A DNA stretch of 64,000 nucleotides. Source: Tuctoria greenei (taxonomy: Eukaryota > Streptophyta > Magnoliopsida > Poales > Poaceae). Shown in pieces: positions 13,000 through 24,815 of this stretch (within the stretch, counting starts at the first letter, position 1; every line of letters begins with the position of its first letter). The notes beneath the pieces were generated by a model. That model was given only the letters and a program-made list of their open reading frames with translations, was not told where the DNA came from and did not search any database. The translations under genes were made by a program, and so were the position numbers. The stretch spans positions 121,361,498 to 121,425,497 of the forward strand of contig JAYESD010000008.1 of NCBI GenBank assembly GCA_036927565.1. The letters run 5' to 3'.

Positions 13000-14178
13000 C
13001 ACGTGGTTAACTCTCCCACGTGTAGGTTGCTGCAGCGGCTTCTTTGGGCAATGATTGGTAAAATGTCCCATCTCACCACAGTTATAGCACTGCATGGCCA
13101 CGTTGTTACTTTGGGATCTATTACCTCCTCGGGGGTTCTGTTGCGGCTGACCATTAGGGCGGGGTGCTGGAGCTGCTGGGCGAGGGGGTTGCATTGGTTG
13201 GCGTGGAGGTTGTGGTGGTTGGCGCATCTGCTGGTTGTATGGTGTGGGTGGCCTGTAGGAGTTTGGGTACCTTTCTCCCGTGTAAGAGTTCATAGGACGA
13301 GTCATAGGTGCCGCAGACTGAGGGGCAAAGTGAGGGCGCACATTATTTCCAGAACTATGTGCTTGTGCCAGCTTCCTCTTCCTGTCATCATCATCCAACT
13401 CTTTCTTGGTTCTTTCCACTTCAAAAGCCTTGTCCACCAACTTATGGAAACTGTTGTAGTCACTGGAAACCATAGCGAACTTCAGCTCCTTATCAAGCCC
13501 CTTCTTAAAACGAAATTGTTTCTTTGAGTCAGTGTCCACATCTTCTGGTGCATAGTGAGACAATTGTGTGAATTTGTTCAGGTACTCTCGCACACTCATA
13601 CGACCTTGCTTCAGCATGAGAAATTCCTCACGTCTCGCCTGGACCTCTCCTTCGGGCACGAAATGACTGCGGAAGTAAATCTTGAACTCATCCCATGTGA
13701 TATTATCTGGGTCCTGATGGGCTTCGGTGAAAGCAGTCCACCAGTCGGCTGCAGGTCCCTAGAGTTGGTGCGAGGCTAACAGTACCTTCTCCCTTCCTTC
13801 ACATTGGATAATTCTTAGCTTGCTCTCAACTGTTCTCAGCCAATCGTCGACATCCATTGGCTCACTAGCGGTGGCAAAGGTGGGTGGATGGGTGTTGAGA
13901 AAGTCTCTCATGCGGGATCGGGGTCCTGGTGCTGGATGTGGCTGGGGTTGATTTGGTGGTGGAGGTGGAGGGGCTTGGTGGGCTTGCTGCATGTTGGCCA
14001 CCACTTGTGTTAAATTCTTCATCATCTGCATCTACATGGCCATCAATTGTTGCACATGATTCATCGCAGGTGCTCCACGGGCACCTCTCCCATTCCATTG
14101 CGGTAGCTGGAATCCAGCTTCATCATCACCGAGGGGCATGCCACGGCCACAACCACGGCCTCTTCCCCTGCCTGCCAT
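13000..14178 (-). pseudogene. gag with CCHC zinc knuckle, degenerate
   Basis: I place the start at the ATG ending at 14178, giving an arginine/glycine-rich N-terminus (MAGRGRGRGCGRG). The retrotransposon gag core spans about 13900-13400 (WLRTVESKLRI, ADWWTAF, EGEVQARREEF, REYLNKFTQLSHYAPED). A proline/glutamine-rich linker follows, then one CCHC knuckle (CYNCGEMGHFTNHC) at 13048-13089. Two in-frame stops interrupt it, at 14032-14034 and 13759-13761. Gag would form the particle and bind element RNA. The reading frame continues directly into protease. Confidence 0.92.
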
Positions 14179-14493
14179 CTGAGTAGGAAGAGAATATAGT
14201 CTTAGGTACTACTATAGTGGAAGACTACTATACGATACCCTTACTATATGCAAAAATCACAACAAACATGAGTATATAAGAAAATCCTTTATTAATAGCT
14301 CACTAATTAAGGAAGTATAAAAAAGGGTGCGGTTGTGGACAAGTCGCCAAGGCGTTCCACAACTCACCAAACACACCAATAGGAAATCATGAAAAGAAGT
14401 AACACAACTCAAGGTCACACGAGTACGTCTATGTCGCTCTTATATAACTAATTGGGGGTGTGCCTATCCTTGAGTCATGGCATAGGTTGAGGA
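14179..14493 (-). other. Spacer between upstream ORF and gag
   Basis: About 315 bases between the acidic-tail stop and the gag ATG, on the minus strand. No ORF of note. It could hold a splice acceptor for gag expression, but I cannot assign one. Confidence 0.5.
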
Positions 14494-15333
14494 CTACTCA
14501 TCATCAAGTGGGAACTCCTCCAGGTCCTCGTCGTTGTCGTCGTCGTCCTCGTCGGGGTCCTCGGGGTCGTGTGGTGGTGAGGCAGCAGTGGTTCGGCCGA
14601 ATCCACACTGGACGGCTCCTCGTCAGAAGACTCCTCAGAAGACGACCCACGCTGGCCGTCACGACGGTCTGGAGAGTCTGGGGTCCACGTCAAAGTGTCT
14701 GACGCATAGTCGTCCGGGTCCTCGTCGGTGATCCGACGATACCTCCTGATCACCACCTCGTGGCACTGGGCGAGGTCACAACCATCTTGAATCTCCTGTT
14801 GCGCCCTCTGAAGTCGGGCACTGAGCTGGGCCATGTCGTTAACAATCTGACAAGACTATGGAAGGTCCAGGGGTCCTGCCACGTGTCTGGAGACGAAGCC
14901 CGCAGTGCCACTGGGACGCTGCGGAACGAAGGCATGCACCGTGTCCTCCAGACAAACGGTAGGCGTGACTCCAAAAGGTAGTTGCTTCCCAGCTAGCATC
15001 CTGCTCTGCATATCGGCGGGAGCTCCTCCAAGCAGGACTGCTATGGGTCTTCACCAACTCATCACCATAGTAGATGTAAATCTTGCAGTTCCACTCCTTC
15101 CTGCCGGGGCGCTGCACTCAAGTGGTGTGGTAGGAGAGCGAGAGACTATGGTGACGGTAGCCAGCCTCACGGAGTATGGCCAGGAGACGAAGTCGCGGGC
15201 ATCCTGCGGCCCTTCCATCAGAACGGACCACAACGTGGCGATGAGGATCGATGGCTGGAGAGCGACTGGCCAGCCTACGCGGGGGCACAAGTCCACCGGT
15301 CGACTTACAGGGGGTCGTCTTGGTGCGGGCCAT
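14494..15333 (-). pseudogene. Extra ORF upstream of gag: histone H3-tail-like N-terminus and acidic C-terminus
   Basis: The ATG ending at 15333 encodes MARTKTTPCKSTGG followed by LVPPRRLASR. After removal of Met, positions 1-4, 6, 9-13, 16, 20 and 21 equal those of histone H3 without gaps, including K4, K9 and S10. H3 R8 is Cys here (TGT), one C-to-T step from CGT. Later segments switch frame: RDFVSWPYSVRLATVT, then KEWNCKIYIYYGDELVKTHSS, then a coiled-coil-like part (MAQLSARLQRAQQEIQDGCD near 14834-14775), serine/glutamate clusters, and an acidic tail (DEDDDDNDEDLEEF) ending at the TAG at 14494-14496. At least three frameshifts and one stop (about 14850) break it. Start and end are in the same overall frame, giving a nominal 279 residues. 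The family is not one I recognise. The H3 similarity is observed; a role in chromatin interaction is inference. Confidence 0.75.
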
Positions 15334-15501
15334 CTACAAATTTTGAAACAGGAGAGTGTTAGTAACAAAACATATAAATAAAGGAGTAAACAAGTATACA
15401 AGGTATGGAATACAAAGCAACTTTATAAATTACTTTTTAGAATATAGTAGGGTCCTTAAGCCATCCTTTACTAACTAGGCTTGCATCCTACGGGCAACAC
15501 G

Positions 15502-15513
15502 GCTTTGATACCA
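15502..15513 (-). promoter_or_regulatory. Primer binding site of the chromovirus
   Basis: On the minus strand TGGTATCAAAGC starts three bases inside the 5' LTR border. It is complementary to initiator tRNA-Met with one difference from the commonest form. Confidence 0.88.
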
Positions 15514-15516
15514 CTT

Positions 15517-18500
15517 TGTCACACCCGGTCCCAACAAGACAACCGGATGACTTCCACATGTCTGCCAGGATCGATTCACATCAAACATGTGTAGACGAAA
15601 GTTTAATATCATTTATTACAAGCCATGTTCGAATACATAAATGTCTTACAATAATGACCCGCAGGTCTAAATAAGATTACAAAGCAAAACAGCGGAAAAG
15701 TAAACTAGTGTGGCTCCATGCACAGGCATTGCCCGGGGGTTGCGCCAGCCTAGAACGTCTCGTCCGGATCAGCGAAGAAGTCTTCATTCTCCACCTCTTC
15801 TTCATTGTAGACTGAGGAAAGATAAGCAACAAGCAAGTTTGAGTACCAACGGTACTCAGCAAGTGGGGAAGAGATGACATGCGGGTTGTTTAGAATGGAA
15901 GGCCCAATTTGGATTCAGCACTATAGCATTACATCATATCCTTATCTTTCATTAGCGCCTACTTCTAGGTGAGTGAACCCAACCATAACCCATGTATAAG
16001 CCAAAACCCAACCAACCAAACCACCATTCCCAATCATTGACTAATTATGAATTGGACACCAAGTCACTCTTGTCCGTGAGCACGGCTGTCATGACAGCTT
16101 CTAAATCTCTGCAGAGAATGTACTCTTTACCCACAAGTCGTGATTTCATCCCCTGTTGCTAGGTGGACTAAGTAAACCTCCCTGATGCCCGTGGTCACGA
16201 ACCACATCGCACACTTCCTTTGGTGTGAGGCCAGGAGATCACTACGAGGTCTTTACAAAGGATTCTCCCAACGCGTACTAGCCCTCTGAGGTTTCACCCC
16301 TATACAAAAGTGTGAGCCATTACACCACGACTCAACACCCCAGTTGCCCCCTCTTGAGCCATGCGGATCCCAAGGCAGTACACCCTGAACCAATTCCCCA
16401 CACTATCCAATCACTAATACTATGCTGGGAGCGGCCTAATTTATCGACCAAGCTGCCCCATACTCAGTCTTGTGGTGATAATATAAAGCTTAGTGGCTTC
16501 CTCCATAAACTGGTCCTTAGAATCCGGCAAGGTTCATACCCCAAAACCCGGGTCTCGTGCTTACTGTACCATACCAACCCAACCAACCCGCCAGATTCCT
16601 ATCCACTACAATTCAATTCACCAAACTCAATAAATGATCACAACAATTAATAGTATAACATGTATGTAGAGAAATTTCCCTCCCAAAACTAAGCATGACT
16701 AAGCGTAAAAGTAATAGTAACATCTACCCAAACCAACCCGGTGACAAGGAATTATATGGAAGGGTGCAGTAAATAGGATTCAATTTATTAAGCATGCAAC
16801 TAACTAAAACTTAATAAAACAGGTGCAAAATGGTCAAGGAACTTGCCTTCTTCGAAGTGTGGGTCAGTGAAGTGGTAGTCCTGAAGATCGTAAGTCGGCT
16901 CGAGAACCAACTCTAAATATATCATCGCATGCGGAACGGAAAGTAGCAGCACACAATAAGAAACAAGAGAATAAAGGCACACCACAAATAATTAAACACA
17001 AAAGAAAACCTACGCAATTACGTCGCAATCACTATGTCCTTAGTTAAGACTTTATTTAGTGGTGTGGGTGGAAGTTTGGATTTTAGTGTCTATATGGGTT
17101 TATTAGGAATTCAGCACAATTAGCAAATTAAATACATTATTTTTTCCTAAATAGATTAGGAAATAATAATAAAACAATACCCTAAGTGATCTATGCAAAA
17201 AGAGAGAGTAATCATATGATTTTATGTAATTTACAATTAAAACAAGGGTTTTTATGCAAAACAGACATGAACAGGGGCCTAGAAGTATTTTATAACATAA
17301 CCATGGGGTTAATCATAATTTACAGAGGCTAAAAACATAATTAATTGTGAAAACAGGGGCTAAAATACCATATTTATTCATTTTAACAGTGCTGACATAA
17401 ATTAATTAAAGTCCAGGGGCTAGCTCACAAAGTATAGGACCTTAGTGTAATTAATTTAAGTTCGCGCAGGGGGCTACGTGCAAAATGGCCAACAGTTAAA
17501 ACAGGATTCAATCTGGGTCGTTGGATCTAAAGTGTGCGGCCCAGATTTTAAATAACCGAAGGGGTACGCCCCTTCTAATCTTGGCCGTCGGCCCTAGATG
17601 GGCGGCCGAGATTAGGCCACGTCGCCCAATGGGCGACAGAGGCGGCGCGCGCGCCAGGCCCAGCGGCGCACGGCGGCGGGGGTCGCCGGAGATGGCTGGA
17701 ATGGTCAAATCGACGTCTATCTCGGGCGCTCTACACACCAAACGAAGGAGAGGGGCATCGCGCGCTCACCTAGGGGTGTTTTGGGGCTTGGAACCGGGCG
17801 GAGGAGCGTCGGCGACGGTGAACGGCGGTGGCCCTTGGTGGGGCACATCGGGATCGGAGTTGCGGCGATGAAATCCCCGAATGAGAGTGTCCGGCGAGTA
17901 CCTACGGCCATGGCGAACATGTTAGGCGTGACGGAGAAAAATCGGTTAGGGCGACGGGAACGGCGGCGACAATACCTTGCACCGGCGGCTAGGGTTTGGA
18001 GCTTCGGGGAGGGGAAAAATGGGGGCGTCGGCCGGATTTTATAGGGGGAGAGGGGGCGGCGAAGTAAGGAAGGGGATTTCCCCCGAAGGAATTCCATCCC
18101 GGGGCATTAAACGGGGGGGATTCCATGCCGGGTTTTTGAATCAGTGGCGGAATCACCGGCGGTGTCGGGCGCGTGCGACGGGAGGAAGAAGGAAAGCCCT
18201 GACGGGCGGGGTCCACGCGCAGAGAAAGAGAGAGGAAGGAGAGGGGGGCGTGGCTGGCCTTGGGCCGCCGCGGTGTTGGGACGGCGGGAGGGGAAAAAGG
18301 AAAGGGGGGAGGGGGAAGGAATTGGGCTGGCGGCCGGGATTTGGCCCAAGCGGCGGTTTTTTTTTCATTTTGTTTTTCTCTTTTCTTTTTCATTTCTTTT
18401 TACAATTTGAATTTCTTTTCAAATTTCAAACGAATTCTAGCGCATTTTGAAATTGAATTTTCAATCAAATGCAAACATACATGATGCATTCCTAGTACGT

Positions 18501-18541
18501 TTTCCTTGTTTTCAAAATTTGAAAAAATTTTGGGTGTTACA
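15517..18541 (-). repeat. 5' LTR of the chromovirus (3025 bp)
   Basis: Begins TGTAACACCC at 18541 and ends GTGACA at 15517 in element orientation. The core promoter (TATA at 18037-18043) lies only about 500 bases in, so U3 is short and R plus U5 make up about 2.5 kb. The GC-rich segment 17500-18340 gives long spurious ORFs. Confidence 0.93.
18037..18043 (-). promoter_or_regulatory. Likely TATA box of the chromovirus 5' LTR
   Basis: TATAAAA on the minus strand, preceded by a purine-poor GC-rich stretch and followed by a GC-rich leader containing CAAACCCTAGCCGCCGG. The equivalent position in the 3' LTR reads TACAAAA. Confidence 0.6.
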
Positions 18542-18546
18542 GTTAA

Positions 18547-20159
18547 TTATGTTAGAATAATTGTGTATCAAATGCTATACATTTTATTGCATATGCATGA
18601 TCATATCGATAGAGTTCGTGATGGAGACCGATGAGGAGCGTGAATCGGAGGAGAAGGACTAGTGTGGACACCGCAGAGATAAGATTTGCCCAAGCAACAA
18701 TAAGGACTACGAGAGGAGGAAGGCGTCAACAAGCTACATTTGGAAGACGAATCCCTGATTGTTGACATTTGATTAGTCGCAACCTAAGGCAAGATCTGGT
18801 TTGCATTTAAGTTGTCAATATGTTTTGCTTTTATAATCTATACAATGATAATTGTGCATTAAGTATAGAGATGTATGATGCTGCACATGCATGACCTATG
18901 AATCCCTGGAGTCAGATTAGAATAGGTCTTTACATAATTTCAACTGTTATATTAATGTTGAGGAATATGGATGGTAGTGAGCTGAGGAATATGAATGGAA
19001 GAAAGATGAGGAAAGGAATGAGATGAGATAGTTAATCTGAGATCGGGCAGGAACTCAAGAATGTGGTTTTGTGGGTATAATTCTTGCATGTGTCGATTAA
19101 GGACTGTACCGTGTGCGGCCCAGCTGGGCAATGTTGAGTATGTACCGGATGCATACTGGCTCTAGTGGACAAAACTGATAATAACTTGTTAACCTTAGTG
19201 TTGAGGCATACCCCACCGTCCTATACACCACGCACGTCGACGGGAGGGTAGATGTCACTATGGCATACCCGTATGTGATGCTTATTGCCGGGACGGTGGG
19301 ATCCGTCAATGCTTGGGTGTTTTGTGAAAGGTGGACATACACAACGTCAACGAAATTGGTTGATCACCTCTTTCATATGGGCGTGTGTGTCGTGCAAGAT
19401 GGGTGTATCTTGATTCGAATCACCGTCACTCGCGGAAGGGAGCATACTTGTTCACTGAGTTGTGACGTAGTAACAATTTAAACTGGGAGTAACGTGTTGG
19501 ATCACTAAGCAACTTGGTTGAAGTAGCTGATAGAAGAACTTAAGTTATGATTCTAAGAAATTAACTTGCTAAGGCCTATGTAACCTTGGGTCCTGCAACA
19601 TCATGGGTGAAGTGTTTCATGTTTGATTGGGGAGTTCATGATGTTGCCCTGCCCAAGGACTTCACATGCTATTATATACTTGAAACAAGGTTATACTAAT
19701 AGTGAACATTTACTTACTACAGTTTAAATTCAAGTCTTAAATTCCCAACATGTAGAGTTTCATGTTCTTAGGTGAGACGGTTAAGTCTTGCTGAGCCTTG
19801 TGCCCAAGTTGCATCTATACGATTTTTGCAGGTATAAAGCTATGACGGGTTCCTAGGCTTTCCCCTTTTCGAGGTATATAGCCAAATGGAAGCCCTGGAG
19901 GCCGATGCTGTCTTCTATGATGCTAGAGTGGAGTATCCACGGGCTTGATAGGATCGCTACTACTGTAGTGTAGGTCCGAGAAAGTGTTATGAAGACTTCT
20001 GCTGATGTAAGCACTTTTGTGCAAAACCTGAGAATAATATAAGATGCTCACTTATGTTATGAGTCCTTTGTTCTTTTCTGTGTCGTGCAATTGGGTGTCG
20101 CATCGTACGACACCACCCAATAGGATTCCTAGTTTGTCGGGACCTCAGTCCCCACAACA
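18547..20159 (+). repeat. Right piece of the gypsy-Y 5' LTR
   Basis: No coding similarity. It is inferred to be an LTR because it ends directly at a primer-site-like sequence (20160-20171). A leader-like tail with GTACGACACC repeats lies at about 20090-20120. Its left part was separated by the chromovirus insertion. Confidence 0.5.
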
Positions 20160-20171
20160 TGGTATCGGAGC
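20160..20171 (+). promoter_or_regulatory. Primer binding site-like sequence of gypsy-Y
   Basis: TGGTATCGGAGC, one base from the common initiator-tRNA-Met primer site, preceded by a terminal CA. Confidence 0.65.
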
Positions 20172-23100
20172 TACATTTGGAATAGCACACCTGAAAATAA
20201 ACCTATTTTAAAAACTGTAGACCTACGAGTGAGGATCCGTTAGTAGGCCCACATAAGGACTGCTAAAAGCATAGTTACTTAAGGTGTCGAAGCTAATGTA
20301 TTTGTTGTTATATTCAGTAATGACGCTTCGACATCAGGTAAGAGGAAAGGTACGCCTCCGCAAGCAGATCAATTGCGGTAAGTTTCATCGTACGAGAGGT
20401 AGTACGATGATTGTCCCTTGTGGCTTGGCACAAGAGTTAATATGAGTCTCTAGACCTTTTCATGGTTCCTCGGACATATGAAAATACTGCTCCCTGACGT
20501 GCTTCAGGCAAAAGCGTGGATATCCCATCATGTGGTATAAAACGCGATAGTATGCCACTCTTGAACGTTCAATGTTCAAAGGTCCATACGTGGTGCTCGC
20601 CATCGGTGTGCCTCAACTTTTATGGGGCAGTAGGTGGTATCTATTGGGTTGATAAAATTCCCAACCGTGACGAGCCGTTCGTGCTTTACTCGGGTCCCCC
20701 GTCGTTTGGTGTCGAAACGCGACCACCTTTCTCGAGACATTTTCTCCTCAAGGACGATATGTATGGAATGATACAGGGTGTTAGATTGTAAGTGATATAT
20801 TATTGTGACTGCCTAAAATGATCGTCCATGCGGGCCGTGCCGTACGACACTATAATGAGGGTTTTGTAAATAGTGTGTTTTATGCAGGTACACTAACTAC
20901 GTGAAGGTATTGGGAGTAGAAACATTTTCCAGTGCTCGTTTTTAGTGTCACCTATAAATGTATATGTCGGAGGTAATCCGGTTATGTTTTTTTTTTTATT
21001 TGGTGAGGAACGTAGTACCTACATGTCATTTGGGTTACGTCGGACACGTTGACAATTCAAGTCCGTGTTGATGATGTAATTCTAATATACAAGTTTTTGG
21101 TTAACTCCAATGGCTAAGTTACACAAGTAAAGCCTGAAAATTAATCAAATCCAAACTCTTATCAAACTTACACTTCACTGTCTGGTCTTGGCAGCAACTT
21201 GCTGAAATTTAACAGTGTATATATCTTAATATACTCAACCAATGCAGGTGTGGAAAACAGTTCTGGAAAGGTTGAGGAGTCCCCTACAACATATAGTTTT
21301 ACCTCCAGGACAGAAAAAAACATCGAACTGGTTAAAATCCACAGAAACAAAAACTGCTCCAATTTCCCGAGTTATGGAACTAGTCACTGTATTTTTGCAA
21401 TATCTCCCTGTAGGAACCTACTCTAGAGTATTGTGATACAGTAATGGAAAGGGGGGAAGATGTTTTACAACTTTATAATTCAAAATTATCTCATATTTGT
21501 CCCATAAAGTTTTAAAATTCTGAGTTCAAAATGATACATATGTGAAGGTGCTGCCAGAGTCAGCGAGGAAATAGTTGAACTTTGAACAGCCATATCTCCT
21601 AAGTTAGAACAGTAACATAGGAATATATATATATATATATATATTTCCAGAAATCTTAGAAAGTCATATATCATGTTTATATTAAACTTCAAAGCTAAAT
21701 CTCAATGTAACGGTTTGAAATTCGAAGTACGTCGAAAGGGTCCTGACAGTCCAGAATCTAGACCTTGTGTGCACAGTTTGAAATGTTGTGAGCAATGACA
21801 TGTATGAAAGTGTGTATGGTTTAAGGGATGCATTTCTGGGAAGCTGATGTTATATTATGCAATATTGTATGTAAAGTTTGTGCATATTTTGAACAATTGT
21901 GACTGTTTAAACTGTGGCCAAAACCTCCACTTTTAGGGGCGGTTATGTCAAAATGGCTCAAGAAAACTATCATCTTTAAACTACCATAACTCTGACACCC
22001 TTGATGCAATAGAGACATATGGGTAACGGTAGGAATCGTATGAGAGTCACCTACAACTTTGATATCTGGCTCATGTCATGAAAATGACATTTGCATAGTC
22101 AAATTCAAGTTTGGGTACAATGTGGTCAGGCTGGACAGAAGGCAAACAGCTATATGAATAAGATGGAAGATATTGGGCTGGCAGTTAAGGGGGAAGGAGT
22201 GCACCCTAGTAACCAAGATGTTACATCTACTGAGGTATTATTCCAAGTTTACGTCAATACAGAACTAACAAGTTAGGAATTGATCTCAAGTAAACAATAA
22301 TAAGAACAACATTGACTTATCGGATCAAAGAGAAACACGAGCAAAAGACCTCTACTAAGGACAACTCCTGTGGCTGTGAACCCCAAGGCTTAATGATACT
22401 CAACCATTGAGTTAAGGCCGTTGCTTGATTTTTAACACTAAAAAGCTTCAATGCTTTATCTTAAAGGACAAGGAATCATTGATAGTTAGTATGACTTTGA
22501 GATTCTTCACTAATGACTTAGGTTGTTAACCCTGACCGTTGCTCAAAGTGTCTCTTGTCAACCACCTATTAAAACCTACCGAAGTAGACGTTAGATATTT
22601 GCTCTTCAAAGGTTACTCTTTTGTCACTTCTGAGGGTAACCCACCTCACCTACTTAAAGGTAGACATAGTAGGTTAAGAATACTTCGAGATGAGAAACCT
22701 AAACCTTTGCTAATACACCACAATTCCATTTTCTAAGTGGTGGTTAGAAGGTCTCAGGGAACTTCTTGCAAAAACCATTATCTTGACACTATTGAACCTG
22801 GTCGAGACATGAAAGCAACATTCCTTGTCTATAACCTTTCATGACCAAGTTTACTTGATCCTTATGTATCTCAGATACTTCTTAGCGTCTTTATATTGTC
22901 TTACCTATTTTTTTCTCAAATCATAAGAATGAATGCATAATACCTTCTTCATCTACTCGGCTGGGATTGCATTGCATATGCACATCATCATCCAACTTGT
23001 GATGCACCATGAAACATGATTAATACTGAACTTTGAGCAAGAATATGTAACCCAATTCAAATACTTAAGTAGTGCCTAATACTTTGAGATGTGAACAACT

Positions 23101-24097
23101 TTATCGTTCATAATGCCAGTTGCTTAATTCATTATCTTGATTACTACAAGGGAAACCAATTGCTTGACACCCTTATAACTAAGCCACAATTGAGTCTTTG
23201 TTCTTGACTTGTTGAGACTCAATCACCTTGAGTGTTGGAAATAGACTATTTCTATTTGTGAGGGGTTTGCATTATGAATTTTCTACCTTGCGAGAACCTT
23301 GCATTCTCTCTAATCGCGATATTATGGCTTGATTGTCGTGCTGATGGAACTCCTTGACTTGTAAAGCATGGTGACATTGTTTTGTCCAATCACCTTGTAG
23401 TCACTGTGTATTGAGCGTCTTTGTATTTTGATGACATGATAGCCTCAGATTTTAATGTCTCTTATCTCAATCTAAAACGAATTGTCCTTCGACCTATTTG
23501 TGGAGTTAACCATTTTTTGTGAATTAATCATTCCTTGTTTAAATTTCACAATACACCTTGATGCCTCCTTGAGAAAAATACCCAGTGAAATCCTTAAGGA
23601 CTTAGCCAAAACAAAGTAAGTAGTGAGAATAGCTACACCTTCTATCATAAGACATCCTTGGGATAAAGACACTTGAAGAACAAAGATGGAATACTGGAAT
23701 TGAGAATAGGACAATAAATTCTTCAAGAAATAACTTAAATGACCGAAGCCAAAGACTATAGAGTTGAATGGTCTTCCTTATGGAAACACGATACATCATT
23801 TAAGAGTACAAAATAGTACTTCAGAACATCGTCAGGGATTAATAGGGAAAGACATAGACTCTACAGTTCAATCTAGCCTACATCCAGTATCTGGATTCAA
23901 ATCACTGGGAAGCAGACCCATATCACAAGGAATCAGATGATGTGGTGCAGTAGACTGTTCCGAATTAACCACACCGTCAAGGAACCGACATGGAATACAA
24001 AGAATTTTTCCATTCCAATAACAGATTAGTTATTGTCATCACCGATAACTATGCCTAAACTTTTCCATCCACTATAATCTTAGGACAAGATTTCTTT
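20172..24097 (+). other. Degenerate non-coding interior of gypsy-Y
   Basis: About 3.9 kb without recognisable gag or pol motifs in six frames. It contains a (TA)n run at about 21622-21643. The bounding primer site and purine tract suggest the interior of a non-autonomous or badly decayed LTR element. Confidence 0.4.
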
Positions 24098-24110
24098 AAG
24101 AGGGAAGGGA
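24098..24110 (+). promoter_or_regulatory. Polypurine tract of gypsy-Y
   Basis: AAGAGGGAAGGGA directly precedes TGTAAAAGACC, a plausible LTR start. Confidence 0.55.
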
Positions 24111-24815
24111 TGTAAAAGACCAAATTTGAGAAGAACAACAAGCAAAAATGCGAACTTAAAATTTTTAAGTTAAGTTGAGAATTCAGGGTCACATGTATTA
24201 TGTTAGTTAATTAAAGATGTTAAGAATATGAACTTGTTTATACTCTATACACTTTTGGAGTGTTAGTGTCATTCTCAAGGAAAATTGATTTCAAAAGAAG
24301 AAGTACAAATACATTCAAAAATAAAGGTCAATTTTAAATCTAAAACTTTAGTAAAAAGCCAATGTTATGCTTAAGAACAAATCCCAAACATAAATCTCGA
24401 ATTTAGATTTAAAATTAAATCAAGGAAAAATAGACTAAATCCTAAAAGGGAGGCATCAAATTAAAATTCAAAACCTCACCTAATTCAAAGACTTCATGTA
24501 CAAGCAATGCAGTACTAATATTATTCCAATTTGAATTAGGAGAAATAGAAATTGGTTGGTTCCAATGAGCCAAATGAGTTAGTGTAGTTTCATTCCCGTA
24601 TTTGGACTTAATTAAATTACAAATCTAATTGCACCATTAAATTATTCTTGTTCCAGTTAGAAGATGAAACATAGTTTCTGATAAGAAGATTCAGATTTAA
24701 TATTTGAATTTAAAATGGTCCAAATCCAAATCTGATTTCACAATTGGGTTCCACATATTCGAAAAGTCATCTCTGAAAATTTTCATCATTTTAGAGGTCC
24801 ATCTGCTATTTTTAA
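24111..24815 (+). repeat. 3' LTR of gypsy-Y, truncated
   Basis: AT-rich sequence starting TGTAAAAGACC. It stops where gypsy-Z coding sequence begins near 24816. The equivalent start of the 5' LTR would lie beyond the left edge of the visible pieces, so direct LTR comparison is not possible here. Confidence 0.45.

Larger units (their letters stand above)
6594..18541 (-). mobile_element. Complete Ty3/gypsy chromovirus (Tekay/Del-type), minus strand
   Basis: Two LTRs of about 3.03 kb (6594-9621 and 15517-18541) bracket a primer site, an upstream ORF, gag-pol and a purine tract, all on the minus strand. The flanking 5-bp duplication is perfect: GTTAA at 6589-6593 and 18542-18546. Domain order is gag, CCHC knuckle, protease, reverse transcriptase, RNase H, integrase, chromodomain, which places it among the plant chromoviruses; the long LTR and TGTAACACCC start suggest the Tekay/Del clade. 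The polyprotein carries several stops and frameshifts, so this copy is not autonomous. It inserted into the gypsy-Y LTR. Confidence 0.95.

Noticed and set aside
12937..13527. 196-residue plus-strand ORF
   Set aside because: Antisense of the gag proline-rich linker and zinc-knuckle region; no independent similarity.
22091..22276. Small ORF with VQCGQAGQ, superficially like the tubulin N-terminus
   Set aside because: Only a few residues match, no other tubulin motif follows, and the region is otherwise non-coding repeat.
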